Shown piece by piece: positions 1-9,136 of a stretch of 64,000 bases of DNA. The notes below the pieces were generated by a model. That model was not told where the DNA came from and searched no databases. It was given only the letters and a program-made list of their open reading frames with translations. Origin of the DNA: Caulobacteraceae bacterium. Lineage in GTDB: Bacteria > Pseudomonadota > Alphaproteobacteria > Caulobacterales > Caulobacteraceae. Positions within the stretch are counted from its first letter, which is position 1, and each line of letters opens with the position of its first letter. The stretch covers positions 114,726-178,725 of the forward strand of contig CANJLH010000007.1 in NCBI GenBank assembly GCA_947475415.1, written 5' to 3'. Both the position numbers and the translations under genes were made by a program.

Positions 1-819
1 CCCGGCCCCTGGGTTTCCCATGTGCTGGCCGTGCTGGCCATCGCCAACGCAGGCTCTGACGCACAGAAGGCCCGCTGGCTGCCGGGCATGGCGGCGGGCG
101 AGATCGTCGGCGCGGTGGCGTTGATGGAAGGTTCAGCCTGGAGTCCGGAGGACTGGAAGCTCTCCGCCTCACCCCGGCTCAGCGGCGCCAAGGACTATGT
201 AATGGGACTGAGGGAGGCCCAGGTGTTCGTGGTCGGCCTGGCGGGCGGCCAACTCGCGCTGGTCGAATCAACCGCGCCCGGCGTCAGCATGACCCCATGG
301 TTTTCCACCGACATGACCCGCCCGGTGGGCCAGATCGGGTTCGACAATGTCGCCTGCGAGGTGATGCCGCAGGCCTATGGCGCGGAGCTGTTGGACGCGG
401 CCCTGACCCTGGCCTCGGCGGACTCCCATGGGGCCTCGGCGCGAATGGTCGAGGACATCGTCGAATACTCAAAGACCCGGGTGCAGTTCGACCGGCCCAT
501 CGCCGCCTTCCAGGCGGTGAAGCACAAGCTGGCCGACCTCGCGACGGCGGTGGAACCCAACGGACCGCTATACCGCCAGACAGCTGCGATCTTCGATCAG
601 ACCCCCGATGACTCGCACCGCGCCGCGGCGCTGGCCAAGGCCCACATCACCGAGGTCGCCTCCAACATCTGCCGCATCGCCACGGAATCCTATGGCGGCA
701 TCGGCTACACCTGGGAGCATTCGGCCCACATCTGGTTGCGACGGGCCATGTTCAACTACGCCTGGATGGGGACGCCAGCGGTGCACCGGGCGCGGGCGGC
801 GGATCTGGCGGGCTGGTGA
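1..819 (+). CDS. Acyl-CoA dehydrogenase, C-terminal part (5' end cut by window edge)
   Basis: The reading frame is open to base 1, so the true start lies upstream; a GTG at 22 is the first internal start codon but is unlikely to be the real one. The visible part has the ACAD C-terminal helical domain: an RVQFDRPI motif followed by FQAVKHKLAD, then a late WEH segment. It lacks the YEG or GGTSE stretch that normally follows, so it looks like the non-catalytic (beta-type) subunit of heteromeric ACADs. Such subunits usually sit beside an alpha-type gene, which would be upstream of the window. FAD-dependent alpha,beta-dehydrogenation of an acyl-CoA is the family role; the substrate is unknown. Confidence 0.85.
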   Translation, partial: PGPWVSHVLAVLAIANAGSDAQKARWLPGMAAGEIVGAVALMEGSAWSPEDWKLSASPRLSGAKDYVMGLREAQVFVVGLAGGQLALVESTAPGVSMTPWFSTDMTRPVGQIGFDNVACEVMPQAYGAELLDAALTLASADSHGASARMVEDIVEYSKTRVQFDRPIAAFQAVKHKLADLATAVEPNGPLYRQTAAIFDQTPDDSHRAAALAKAHITEVASNICRIATESYGGIGYTWEHSAHIWLRRAMFNYAWMGTPAVHRARAADLAGW

Positions 820-922
820 GATAGGGCTGCGCGGCCGGTCCGCGGCCACACCATTTTGTGGGTTCCCTGAGTTTCATACATTCACGCGGTAGTTCCAGAT
901 CACTTTCGCGCAGGAAGTCCAC

Positions 923-1327
923 ATGATCGTCACGGGCGGTTGCCATTGCGGCCGAATACGTTGCGAGGCTGCGGGAAAGTCGCTCTATGGTGCGCTTTGC
1001 CACTGCGGAGACTGTCGGCGATGCGCCGGGGCGCCGATGGTGGGCTGGGCGATATACCCGCAAACCAAGATCAAGATCACCCAGTGCCAGCCGAAGACCT
1101 ATGCGTCTTCAAAGGACGGTCGAAGCCAGTTTTGCGCCGACTGCGGCGCCGGGCTTTTCTACGTCAATGACGCCAACATTCCCGGCTTCATCGAAATCCA
1201 GACTGCGACGCTTGACGACCCGGACACCACGCCACCCCAGGCGCAAATCCAGCTGGCCGAGCGGATCGGCTGGATGGCGCAGGCGCACGAACTGCCCACC
1301 TTCGACCGCTTTCCGCCGGAAGGCTGA
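923..1327 (+). CDS. GFA family protein (glutathione-dependent formaldehyde-activating enzyme-like)
   Basis: This 134-residue protein matches the usual size of the single-domain GFA fold. The zinc-ligand cysteines are in place: C7-x-C9 at the N-terminus, C26/C28/C31 in the CHCGDC segment, and C71/C74 in FCADCG. The ATG at 923 follows an AGGAAG ribosome site. The founding member was proposed to speed S-hydroxymethylglutathione formation, but most GFA proteins have no proven reaction, so the annotation stays at family level. It stands alone, convergent with the SDR that ends at 1355. Confidence 0.88.
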   Translation: MIVTGGCHCGRIRCEAAGKSLYGALCHCGDCRRCAGAPMVGWAIYPQTKIKITQCQPKTYASSKDGRSQFCADCGAGLFYVNDANIPGFIEIQTATLDDPDTTPPQAQIQLAERIGWMAQAHELPTFDRFPPEG

Positions 1328-1354
1328 ACGACCGGTTAGGGTGCGATCCGCCCC

Positions 1355-2227
1355 CTACCCCGGCCCGAAGGTCAGCCCTTCGTTCAACGTCCAGGTTCCC
1401 GCCGTCCCGCGCACCCAGCCGCTTGACGCCCAGGTGCCGCCATCCACCGGCATGGTGACGCCGGTCACATAGCGGGCCATCGGCGAGGACAGGAACACCA
1501 CCACATCGCCGCATTCGGAGATGTCGCCCTCGTAGCCCAGGGGGATCAGGCGGTTGAAGGCGTCGATCTGGTCGGGGCTGCGCTTGATCCACTGGCTTTC
1601 GTCCACCGGACCGGTGCGGTTGCCATGGTTGCCCGGGGTAATGGTGTGGTCAGGGGCGATGCAGTTCATACGGATCTTATGCTGCGAAAGCTCCAGCGCC
1701 ATGGTGCGGGTGAAGTTGAGCATGCCGGCCTTGCAGGCGGCGTAGACGGCGAAATTGGGGGCCGCGCGGGAGCCCTCGATGGAAGCTACATTGACGATGG
1801 AGCCGCCGCGGCCACCGCGGATCATCACCGGAACCACCGCAGAGGTGGCCGCGAACATGCTGATCAGATTGATGTCCACGTGGCGTCGCCAGCTGCGCTC
1901 GGACTGCTCCATGAACGGGCGGCCGGAGACCCCGCCGGCGTTGTTGACCAGGATGTCGATGCGGCCGAACTCGGCGTCGGCGGCGGCGACCATGGCGCGG
2001 ACCTGATCGGTGTCCATCACGTCGGTGGGGACAGCCAGCGCCTTTCGGCCCAGGGCGCGCACCTTGGCCGCAGTGTCCTCGCAGCGGGTGGGCTCGATGT
2101 CCGCGATCACCACGTGGGCGCCGTGCTGAGCGAGCGCAATGGCGCAACCCTGGCCGATGCCGCCGCCTCCGCCGGTGACGATGGCCACCTGGTCGGTGAG
2201 CATGATTTTTTCAGCTGGCGCGGTCAT
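1355..2227 (-). CDS. Short-chain dehydrogenase/reductase (SDR)
   Basis: Classical SDR of 290 residues. The cofactor loop TGGGGGIG is at 18-25, NNAG at 95-98, and the catalytic Ser149, Tyr162 and Lys166 (YAACK) are all present. Asp43 after beta-2 (IADIE) suggests NAD(H) preference. The ATG at 2227 follows AAGGAG with good spacing. A C-terminal extension of about 25 residues runs past the usual VDGG end. It is the second gene of a minus-strand unit behind the acyl-CoA ligase (37 bp gap), which suggests it oxidises a hydroxyacyl-CoA or alcohol in the same route. The substrate cannot be read from sequence. Confidence 0.9.
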   Translation of the reverse strand: MTAPAEKIMLTDQVAIVTGGGGGIGQGCAIALAQHGAHVVIADIEPTRCEDTAAKVRALGRKALAVPTDVMDTDQVRAMVAAADAEFGRIDILVNNAGGVSGRPFMEQSERSWRRHVDINLISMFAATSAVVPVMIRGGRGGSIVNVASIEGSRAAPNFAVYAACKAGMLNFTRTMALELSQHKIRMNCIAPDHTITPGNHGNRTGPVDESQWIKRSPDQIDAFNRLIPLGYEGDISECGDVVVFLSSPMARYVTGVTMPVDGGTWASSGWVRGTAGTWTLNEGLTFGPG

Positions 2228-2264
2228 CAGATTGTCTCCTTGGGATGCGGTCGGTAGGTTGAAT

Positions 2265-3959
2265 TCAGTTTGCCTTGTCCGCCGCGATCAGCGGGGCGAC
2301 CATCTCGGCCAGGGCCGGGCGGCGGACCTTCTTCGACGCCGTGCGCGGCAGATCGTCATAGTCCATGAACAGGACACGTTTTGGCACCTTGAAGCTGGAA
2401 AGTTCGCCCTTGAGACGCGCCTTGACGCTGTCCTCGGTCATCGGGCTTCCGGGCCTGGGGGCGATCACCGCCACCACCATCTGCTCGAGCTTGGGGTCGG
2501 CAACGGGAAACACCGAAACTTCGAGCACGTCGGGGTCGAGGCGGATCACCTCCTCCACTTCCTCCGGAGAGACATTGGCGCCGGCGGTCTTGATCATGCC
2601 GCCCAGCCGGCCGCGGAAATAGAGGAAGCCCTCGGCGTCCAGGAAACAACGGTCGCCGGTCGGATACCAGCCATCGGGGTCAAAGGCTTCCCGGCGCAGG
2701 CGCTTATAGAACCCCTCCATCAGCCAGGGGCCGCGGACCAGGAGTTCGCCCATCTCACCCGCGGGCACAGGCTCGCGGCTATCGGGATCGACGATCTTGA
2801 ACTCCATCTGATCCAACACCTTTCCCCAGGTGATTTCCCCGCCGGCAGGGCGTAGCTCCCCATCGGGAACGCCAGAATGGGGGCCAATGGTCTCTGTCAT
2901 GCCCAGGGAGTCCGGCACCTGCTCGCGGGCGATGACGCCGCCCTCGCGCAGCATGGTGAAATAGCCGCGATGGCTGGAGGTCAGCACCTTGATGCGGTCG
3001 AAGTCCGACAGCGTCCAGCCGTCCACCGCGGCGATGGCGCGCATCACCGCCTCGCTGCCGCTCACATGGGTGGCCCTGTCCCGGCGGATCGCGTTCAGCA
3101 ACGACGCCGGCGAATGGTCATCCACGCAAAGGATGCAGGCGCCCTTGATCATGCCGCCGATCAGACAGTCCAGGCCTCCGACCCAGAACATGGCCGCGGT
3201 GACCAGCATGCGGTCGCCGGTCTCCACGTTGGCCGGGATCAACTTGTTGGACCAGGCAAGGAACTCCGCCTTGCTGACCACCGCGCCGGAAATGTGCACC
3301 ACCGCCTTGGGCAGGGCGGTGGAACCGGAGGTGTAGATCATGATGCAGGGGTCTGAAGGCGCGACCTCGGCCTCCACGCGCGCCAGCAACGCCTCGGTGA
3401 ACACCTTCGAGGCGCGGCCCTCGGCCTCAAGATCGTCCAGCGTCCCACCGGCCCACTTGGGCGCTTCACCCACAACCCAGATGGAACGGAGATATGGGCA
3501 ATCGTCCAGCGCCAGGGCGCCTTGCCCATCGTGATCGGCGAGCCCGGGGAAGGCCTCCTCCAGCCGCGCGCAATAATCGTGGCGCAAATAGCGGTCGGAG
3601 GTGAGCAGAATCGCCACATCGGCGTGACCCACCGCATAGGCCAGCTCGCGGGTGGCGGCGAAGGTGGAAAGCGCGATGGCGATTCCGCCGATGCGGGAGA
3701 CAGCCAGCCAGCTAGCCACCCACTCTGGTCCGTTCTGCATCAGGATGCCGACACGGGTCCCTTTGCCCGCGCCCCGGGCCAGCAGGCCGCGGGCGATGTC
3801 GGCGGAGCGGGCGTCGATCTCGGCGTAGGTGAAGCTGCGCTGGCCCTCCCAGGCCACGAAATCCCGCCGCCCGTGGCGCTCAACGATAGCGCGCCACCAC
3901 TTAGGGATCGCCACCCGGCCATCCAGTTCCGCCGACCTCGCCGCGTCCGCCCCAGTCAT
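2265..3959 (-). CDS. AMP-dependent acyl-CoA synthetase/ligase
   Basis: Adenylate-forming enzyme of 564 residues, predicted to activate a carboxylic acid to its CoA thioester via an acyl-AMP. Motifs, numbered from the chosen start: TSGSTALPK at about 210-218, GMTE at 353-356, TGD at 434-436, the hinge RGR followed by IKTAG near 450, and a C-terminal RTASKK segment carrying the usual lysine. I chose the ATG at 3959 because an AGAGG site precedes it and the family starts near here; an in-frame ATG at 4043 would add 28 atypical residues. It is first in a unit with the SDR at 1355 and divergent from the WS/DGAT operon. It is the only acyl-CoA ligase in the window. Confidence 0.9.
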   Translation of the reverse strand: MTGADAARSAELDGRVAIPKWWRAIVERHGRRDFVAWEGQRSFTYAEIDARSADIARGLLARGAGKGTRVGILMQNGPEWVASWLAVSRIGGIAIALSTFAATRELAYAVGHADVAILLTSDRYLRHDYCARLEEAFPGLADHDGQGALALDDCPYLRSIWVVGEAPKWAGGTLDDLEAEGRASKVFTEALLARVEAEVAPSDPCIMIYTSGSTALPKAVVHISGAVVSKAEFLAWSNKLIPANVETGDRMLVTAAMFWVGGLDCLIGGMIKGACILCVDDHSPASLLNAIRRDRATHVSGSEAVMRAIAAVDGWTLSDFDRIKVLTSSHRGYFTMLREGGVIAREQVPDSLGMTETIGPHSGVPDGELRPAGGEITWGKVLDQMEFKIVDPDSREPVPAGEMGELLVRGPWLMEGFYKRLRREAFDPDGWYPTGDRCFLDAEGFLYFRGRLGGMIKTAGANVSPEEVEEVIRLDPDVLEVSVFPVADPKLEQMVVAVIAPRPGSPMTEDSVKARLKGELSSFKVPKRVLFMDYDDLPRTASKKVRRPALAEMVAPLIAADKAN

Positions 3960-4093
3960 CCTCAACCTCTTGCTGTTGCGCGCGACCCTAATGGCCCGGG
4001 CGGCGTCGATCCAGCGGTTGATTCCCGGCGCGTCTCGGGCCAATCCGGAGGGCGCTGACGGCTCGGCGGTGAAGATTCCTGTGTGGAGGCGAA

Positions 4094-5491
4094 ATGAGCG
4101 CAGACCCGGACATGCTGGCGCCCGGCGTGCGCCGCATGCGGCCCGACGACCATTTCATGATCCTAACCGACACGGCGTCGACGCCCATGCATGTGGGCGC
4201 CGTGATGATCCTGGATGTCCCGACGGCCGAGAAGGCCGGGTTCTATGACGCCATCCGCGCCCAGTTCGCCGCGCGCCTGCCCCACACCCCTCTGCTGGCG
4301 GAAATCCGCCAGGCGCCCGACGGCTATGACTCCGACGTCTGGGTCGATGTGACATCCTGCGACCTGGACTATCATATCCGCCGGGTCGCCACCGACCGTG
4401 ACCTGGACGACGAAGGCCTCTACGCCTTCATCGCCGCCGAGATCATGCACGGCCTGGACCTGTCTAAGCCCCCCTTCGAAGTGCATGTGATCGACCGTAT
4501 GACCGGCGATCGCTGCGCCATCTACATGAAGATGCACCATGGGTTGGCCGACGGGATAGGTTTCCAGACCGTGCTGGGCCTGCTGAGCGATGAGACCGCC
4601 CCAGCCCCGCCGCGCACAGCCGCTGGCGTCCTGCCCGACGACGCGGAATGGCGGCGCCTGGCCGACGAGCGCTTCGCGCGGGAGGCCCCGTTGCAGGCCG
4701 AAGGCTCGGCCAGACGGCGCGCGGCCCTGGCCGCCATCGAGGCGTTACAGGCCGATCCCGCCACGCGCCGCGCCCGCACGCCGATCTTGAAGATGTCCGG
4801 TCCGACCGCCATGACCCGGGCCTACTCCACCATCACCGTGCCGCTGGAGCGGCTAAAGGTGCTCGGCAAGCGGCTGGGCGGCACCATCAACGACGTGTTC
4901 ATGGCCGTCTGCTCCAGCGCGCTCCGGCGTTATCTGGTGGAGATCGACGACCTGCCGGACACCCCAATTGTGATCAATTCGGCCCGCAGCTACCGGCGGC
5001 CCGAGCACGGCGACTTCGGCAACCGCATCGTGGCCCTGCATCCGCACCTTGCCACCACCCTGGCCGATCCCATCGAGCGGTTCCGCGCCATCCAGGCCTC
5101 GATGGCCGCCGAACGCGCCCGCACCGGCCATGACGAGGCGCTGCTCGGGGCGCTTGAGAAACCCTATGGCGCCCGGGACCGGCGGGCGAAGTTCTCCCAG
5201 CGGCAGTCGGACGGCGCCGCGGTCCTACCAGGCAACATCAGCCTGTCGAACGTGCCGGGACCGCCGGAGGGACGCACCTACGCCGGTTACCGCCAGATCG
5301 CCAATTTCCCGACGCCCCTGCTCGGCTCCGGCCGCTTCCTCAATGTCACCTCGCGGCGCAACGGCGACAGTCTGTTCATGGGAATCATGACCGACCCGAC
5401 CAAGATCCCCGATCCGCGCGTGATCCGCGACTACATGTTCGACGCGCTCGCCGAGTACGAGCAACTGGCGCCGGACGAGCGAGCCAGCTAG
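4094..5491 (+). CDS. WS/DGAT-family O-acyltransferase (wax ester synthase / diacylglycerol acyltransferase)
   Basis: The 465-residue length and domain plan match bacterial WS/DGAT enzymes. The active-site motif HHxxxDG is at 148-154 (HHGLADG), and a late NISLSNVPGP segment matches the conserved C-terminal PLW/ND region. The family transfers an acyl group from acyl-CoA to a long-chain alcohol or diacylglycerol, making wax esters or triacylglycerol at the membrane. It opens a plus-strand operon with an alpha/beta hydrolase (8 bp gap), a crotonase and an SDR. That context also allows a role in acylating or storing a pathway intermediate. Family assignment is firm; the acceptor is not known. Confidence 0.9.
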   Translation: MSADPDMLAPGVRRMRPDDHFMILTDTASTPMHVGAVMILDVPTAEKAGFYDAIRAQFAARLPHTPLLAEIRQAPDGYDSDVWVDVTSCDLDYHIRRVATDRDLDDEGLYAFIAAEIMHGLDLSKPPFEVHVIDRMTGDRCAIYMKMHHGLADGIGFQTVLGLLSDETAPAPPRTAAGVLPDDAEWRRLADERFAREAPLQAEGSARRRAALAAIEALQADPATRRARTPILKMSGPTAMTRAYSTITVPLERLKVLGKRLGGTINDVFMAVCSSALRRYLVEIDDLPDTPIVINSARSYRRPEHGDFGNRIVALHPHLATTLADPIERFRAIQASMAAERARTGHDEALLGALEKPYGARDRRAKFSQRQSDGAAVLPGNISLSNVPGPPEGRTYAGYRQIANFPTPLLGSGRFLNVTSRRNGDSLFMGIMTDPTKIPDPRVIRDYMFDALAEYEQLAPDERAS

Positions 5492-5499
5492 GTCGCCCC

Positions 5500-6375
5500 A
5501 TGCCTGAACAGGAACTGCTTGGTCCGACGTCGCACACATTCGTCTCGCAGCGGCTCAAACTGCACTATGTCGATTGGGGAAACCGCGACGCGCCGCCGCT
5601 TTTGCTGCTGCATGGCGGCCGCGACCATTGCCGCAGCTGGGACTGGACCGCCCAGGCGCTGCGCAAAGACTGGCATGTGATCGCCATGGACCACCGCGGC
5701 CATGGGGACAGCGCCTGGTCGCCGGACGGCGGCTACCAGATCACCACCTATCTCTATGACGTGGCCCAGCTGATCCATCAGTTAGAGCTGAAGCCGGTGT
5801 CGATCGTCTCCCACTCGATGGGATCCATCGTTTCGCTGCGCTACGCCGGTCTCTATCCGGAAAACGTGCGGCGGCTGGCGACCATTGAAGGGCTGGGGTT
5901 CCCGCCGGACGCCTATTCCAACCGCTGGATGATCCCTGTCCACCAGCGGCTTACCGGCTGGATCGAGGATCGCCGCGCCCTGGCCGGCAAACTCCACTAC
6001 CGCTATCCGACCCTGGACGCGGCGCTGGAACGGATGCGCCAGGAAAACACCCAGCTTTCCGAGGAACAGGCACGCCACCTGACCATCCATGCGGTCAGCC
6101 GCAATGAGGACGGCACCTACAGCTGGAAGTTCGACCCCTATCTGCGCTCGGGCGTTCCCACCGATATCGCCCTGGCCGACATGCACGCCCTATGGGCCTC
6201 GATCGCCTGCCCGGTGCTGCTTTGCTGGGGCACGGAAAGCTGGGCCCTGGATCCGACGCCGGAACTGAAGCACTTCCAGAACGCCCGGGTGGCCGCCTTC
6301 CAGGGCGCCGGCCACTGGGTGCACCACGACAAGTTCGACGCCTTCCTGTCCGAAATCAGAGACTTCCTGAAATAG
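5500..6375 (+). CDS. Alpha/beta-fold hydrolase
   Basis: This 291-residue protein has the alpha/beta hydrolase core. The oxyanion strand is LLLLHGG at 35-40, the nucleophile elbow is SHSMG with Ser106, and the catalytic His272 lies in GAGHW. The expected acid position (CWGTES near 242-247) has Glu rather than the usual Asp, or the acid lies elsewhere. It starts 8 bp after the WS/DGAT stop, so the two are almost certainly cotranscribed. An esterase or lipase partner acting on the ester made by its neighbour is a natural but unproven reading; epoxide or haloalkane hydrolase-like activity is also possible. Confidence 0.85.
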   Translation: MPEQELLGPTSHTFVSQRLKLHYVDWGNRDAPPLLLLHGGRDHCRSWDWTAQALRKDWHVIAMDHRGHGDSAWSPDGGYQITTYLYDVAQLIHQLELKPVSIVSHSMGSIVSLRYAGLYPENVRRLATIEGLGFPPDAYSNRWMIPVHQRLTGWIEDRRALAGKLHYRYPTLDAALERMRQENTQLSEEQARHLTIHAVSRNEDGTYSWKFDPYLRSGVPTDIALADMHALWASIACPVLLCWGTESWALDPTPELKHFQNARVAAFQGAGHWVHHDKFDAFLSEIRDFLK

Positions 6376-6387
6376 AAAGGACTGCCC

Positions 6388-7167
6388 ATGGCCCTGGTCA
6401 TTGTGGAGAAGGCCGGCCCGGTCGCCACCGTCACCCTCAACCGCCCCGAGGCGATGAACGCGCTGTCGCTCGGACTGCAGAATGAGCTGACCGACGCAAT
6501 CGAGGCGTTGAGCGCCGGCGACGACATCCGCGTGATCATCCTGACTGGCGCCGGGACGCGGGCTTTCACCGCTGGTCTCGATCTGAAGGAGGTGGGCGTT
6601 TACGGGCTGGGTTACGGCCCCGACGGCGCGCGCAAGGGCAAGGATCCGGTGTCGGCCCTTCTGGCGTGCCCCAAGCCGGTGATTGGAGCGATCAACGGCG
6701 TGGCGATCACCGGCGGCTTCGAACTGGCGGTGGCTTGCGACATCCTGATCGCCTCCACCAACGCCCGCTTCGCCGACACCCATGTGCGAGTGGGCGTGAT
6801 CCCGGGTTGGGGGATGTCGCAACGGTTGTCGCGGATCCTGGGACCGTCTCGGGCCAAGGAGCTGTCGCTCAGCGGCAATTTCCTGGATGCGCAGACCGCC
6901 TGCGCCTGGGGGCTCGTCAACAGGGTCGTCGCGCCCGGTGAGCTCATGGCTTCGGCTGGTAAACTGGCGGCCGACATCGCCACCTGTGATCCCGACATGG
7001 TGACCCGCTACAAGGCGCTGATCGACGACGGCTATGACCTTCCGTTCGGGGAGGCCATGGCGCTGGAGCTAGAGCGGTCCAACGCCGACAACGCCAGACT
7101 TACCCCAGAGTCGATCGCCGAACGCCGCGCCGGCGTACAGGCGCGCGGCCGCACACAGAAGGGCTGA
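6388..7167 (+). CDS. Enoyl-CoA hydratase/isomerase family protein
   Basis: Crotonase-fold protein of 259 residues. The oxyanion-hole segments are AGLDL (62-66) and ITGGFE (107-112). Glu112 corresponds to the first catalytic glutamate of rat mitochondrial hydratase. The second glutamate position is His132 in the segment FADTHVRVG. This FADTH form is shared with the hydratase at 55764 and occurs in other bacterial crotonases, so simple syn-hydration cannot be assumed. The ATG is 12 bp after the upstream hydrolase, and the SDR follows after 5 bp. It probably hydrates or isomerises an enoyl-CoA in this operon. Confidence 0.87.
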   Translation: MALVIVEKAGPVATVTLNRPEAMNALSLGLQNELTDAIEALSAGDDIRVIILTGAGTRAFTAGLDLKEVGVYGLGYGPDGARKGKDPVSALLACPKPVIGAINGVAITGGFELAVACDILIASTNARFADTHVRVGVIPGWGMSQRLSRILGPSRAKELSLSGNFLDAQTACAWGLVNRVVAPGELMASAGKLAADIATCDPDMVTRYKALIDDGYDLPFGEAMALELERSNADNARLTPESIAERRAGVQARGRTQKG

Positions 7168-7172
7168 GACCC

Positions 7173-7961
7173 ATGGATATCCGACTGACCGGCCGCACGG
7201 CCCTCATCACGGGCGGCAGCAAGGGCCTGGGCTTGGCCAGCGCCGTGCGGATGGCTGCGTCCGGGGCCAATGTCGCCATCGTCGCGCGGGACCAGGCAAC
7301 CCTGGCCGCAGCCGTGGACGAGGTGCGCAAGACGGCCCTGGGCGAGGTGGAGGCCTACCGCTGCGATGTGACCAGCCTGGCCGAAATCGAGGCCACATAC
7401 GCCGCCGCCAAGGCCCGTTTCGGGGCGGTGGACATCATCATGAACAACGCCGGCGCCCACATGTCCGGCCCGTTCGAGAGCCTGGATGAGGCGCGCTGGA
7501 AGGCCGACATCGACCAGAAGCTGATGGCCGCGGTGCGGTTCTCGCGCCTGGCTTTCCCCGACATGAAGGCCCGCGGCTGGGGCCGAATCCTCAACAGCCT
7601 GAACATCTACGCCAAGGCCCCTTCGGCGGGCTCGGCGCCCACCTCGGTGACCCGGGCGGCGGGGATCGCGCTCACTAAGACCCTCTCCAACGAGGGCGCG
7701 GCGCACGGGGTGCTGGTGAACGGCATCGTGGTTGGACTGATCGACAGCGACCAGCACCGGCGCGGTTGGGCGGCCGGCGGCTCCACCCGGACCTACGAGG
7801 AATTCCTTGGCCGCGTCGCCGAACGGGCGCGCGTCCCCATGGGCCGCGTGGGCCGGGCCGAGGAATTCGCCAACGTCGCCTGCTTCCTGGCCTCGGACGC
7901 GGCCTCCTATGTGACCGGTTGTGTCATACATGTGGATGGTGGACTGAGCCCGGGGATTTGA
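7173..7961 (+). CDS. SDR-fold protein with non-canonical active site
   Basis: The 262-residue protein has a normal SDR N-terminus (TGGSKGLG loop, NNAG at about 90) and a normal C-terminal VDGG. Where the catalytic YxxxK should precede AAGIALTKTLS, the sequence reads TSVTR, so Tyr is replaced by Thr and Lys by Arg. The region runs from the NSLN segment straight into the helix. SDRs with SVTRAAG-type active sites exist, so this is probably a real subfamily rather than an error. It is last in the WS/DGAT operon. NAD(P) binding is likely; the reaction is uncertain. Confidence 0.85.
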   Translation: MDIRLTGRTALITGGSKGLGLASAVRMAASGANVAIVARDQATLAAAVDEVRKTALGEVEAYRCDVTSLAEIEATYAAAKARFGAVDIIMNNAGAHMSGPFESLDEARWKADIDQKLMAAVRFSRLAFPDMKARGWGRILNSLNIYAKAPSAGSAPTSVTRAAGIALTKTLSNEGAAHGVLVNGIVVGLIDSDQHRRGWAAGGSTRTYEEFLGRVAERARVPMGRVGRAEEFANVACFLASDAASYVTGCVIHVDGGLSPGI

Positions 7962-7990
7962 GAAGGAGTTGGCCGGGGACGGCGGCAACC

Positions 7991-9019
7991 CTACCCCGGT
8001 GCGATCTGCACCTTGCATTGGTGGGTGCGCTGGCGCAGCGCCTCGAAGGCGGCCGGGGCCTCGTCCAGGCTGACCACGTCAGTGATCATGCGGCCCACCT
8101 CGGGCGCCCCGGCCTCGAAGGCGTCGACGGTGATCTCGAACTCGCGGCGGTCGTAGAGAACTGCGAAGTTGATGCGGGCCTCTTTGGCCAACGCCGCGCC
8201 AGGGTGGAAGCTGTCGGCGGTGGTGCACAGGCCCAACACCACGATCAGGCCCCGCGGCCGCACGCAGTCGATGGCGGTCTGGACCATGCCAGGCAAGCCC
8301 ACGCACTCGATCACCACATCCGGCGCGCCGCCTAGGGCGCCTGCAACCTGGCGGGCCAGGCGTTGGCCGGGGTCAGGGGTGACGAAGACATCGGCGCCCA
8401 TCGCCATGGCCAGGCCCTCGCGGCGGCCCGTGGCGGCGGTGACCGCCACCTTGGCGCCGGCGCGTTTCGCCCAGTAGGCGGCGGCGAGGCCTATGGGCCC
8501 GGCGCCGATCACCAACACCTTGTCACCAGGCCGCAAATTGGCGCCGCGCACGCCGTGCAGGGAAACCGCCATAGGTTCGACCAAGGCGCCGGAATCGAAA
8601 CCGACGCCCTTGGGCAGCACAACACAGGACCGTTCGCCGGCCAGGGCGAACTCGGCATAGCCGCCGCCGGTCCCGCCCATGCCGTTGCCGCGGGCCTTGG
8701 GACACTGGCTGGGAACACCGGACAGGCAAGGCCCGCAGCGGCCGCAACCCATCCAGGGCAGCACGCTCACCGCGTCGCCCACCTTCAGCAGGGTCACCTC
8801 GCGGCCGATGGCGGCCACCTCGCCGGCGAATTCATGGCCAAGGATGGTTCCGGGCTTGGTGGCGAACGTGCCCGCGTCGTCCTGGGTAGTGTGCAAGTCG
8901 GTGCCGCAGATTCCGCATCGACCGACCTTGACCACCACTTCTAGATCGCCTGGGGTCGGGTCCGGCGCCTCCTCGACTGTCAAAGGTTGGCCCGGGGCAT
9001 GGAAGACGCACGCGCGCAT
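7991..9019 (-). CDS. Zinc-binding alcohol dehydrogenase (MDR family)
   Basis: This 342-residue medium-chain dehydrogenase has catalytic-zinc ligands Cys38, His62 and Glu63 (GHE). Four structural-zinc cysteines sit in the lobe C92-C95-C98-C106. The Rossmann motif GAGPIGLAAA lies mid-protein. It resembles the butanediol/sorbitol/threonine dehydrogenase branch. I chose the ATG at 9019 because AGGAG precedes it; the frame stays open further upstream, but that part is not protein-like. The gene is monocistronic and divergent from the amidohydrolase at 9137. It should oxidise a secondary alcohol or polyol with NAD(P); the substrate is not readable. Confidence 0.9.
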   Translation of the reverse strand: MRACVFHAPGQPLTVEEAPDPTPGDLEVVVKVGRCGICGTDLHTTQDDAGTFATKPGTILGHEFAGEVAAIGREVTLLKVGDAVSVLPWMGCGRCGPCLSGVPSQCPKARGNGMGGTGGGYAEFALAGERSCVVLPKGVGFDSGALVEPMAVSLHGVRGANLRPGDKVLVIGAGPIGLAAAYWAKRAGAKVAVTAATGRREGLAMAMGADVFVTPDPGQRLARQVAGALGGAPDVVIECVGLPGMVQTAIDCVRPRGLIVVLGLCTTADSFHPGAALAKEARINFAVLYDRREFEITVDAFEAGAPEVGRMITDVVSLDEAPAAFEALRQRTHQCKVQIAPG

Positions 9020-9136
9020 TAGGAAGCTCCTGGCGGAAAATCGCCGCGACGATTCTCTGTTTATCGACGGGCGGCTTGATTTTCGACGGGGATTCGCCCC
9101 CTTAGACATCTGACAATTTAATCGGGAGCAGGCGCC

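Noticed and set aside
2139..4058. Long plus-strand frames opposite the SDR and acyl-CoA ligase
   Set aside because: They mirror high-GC minus-strand genes and encode His/Arg/Gly-rich sequence without motifs.
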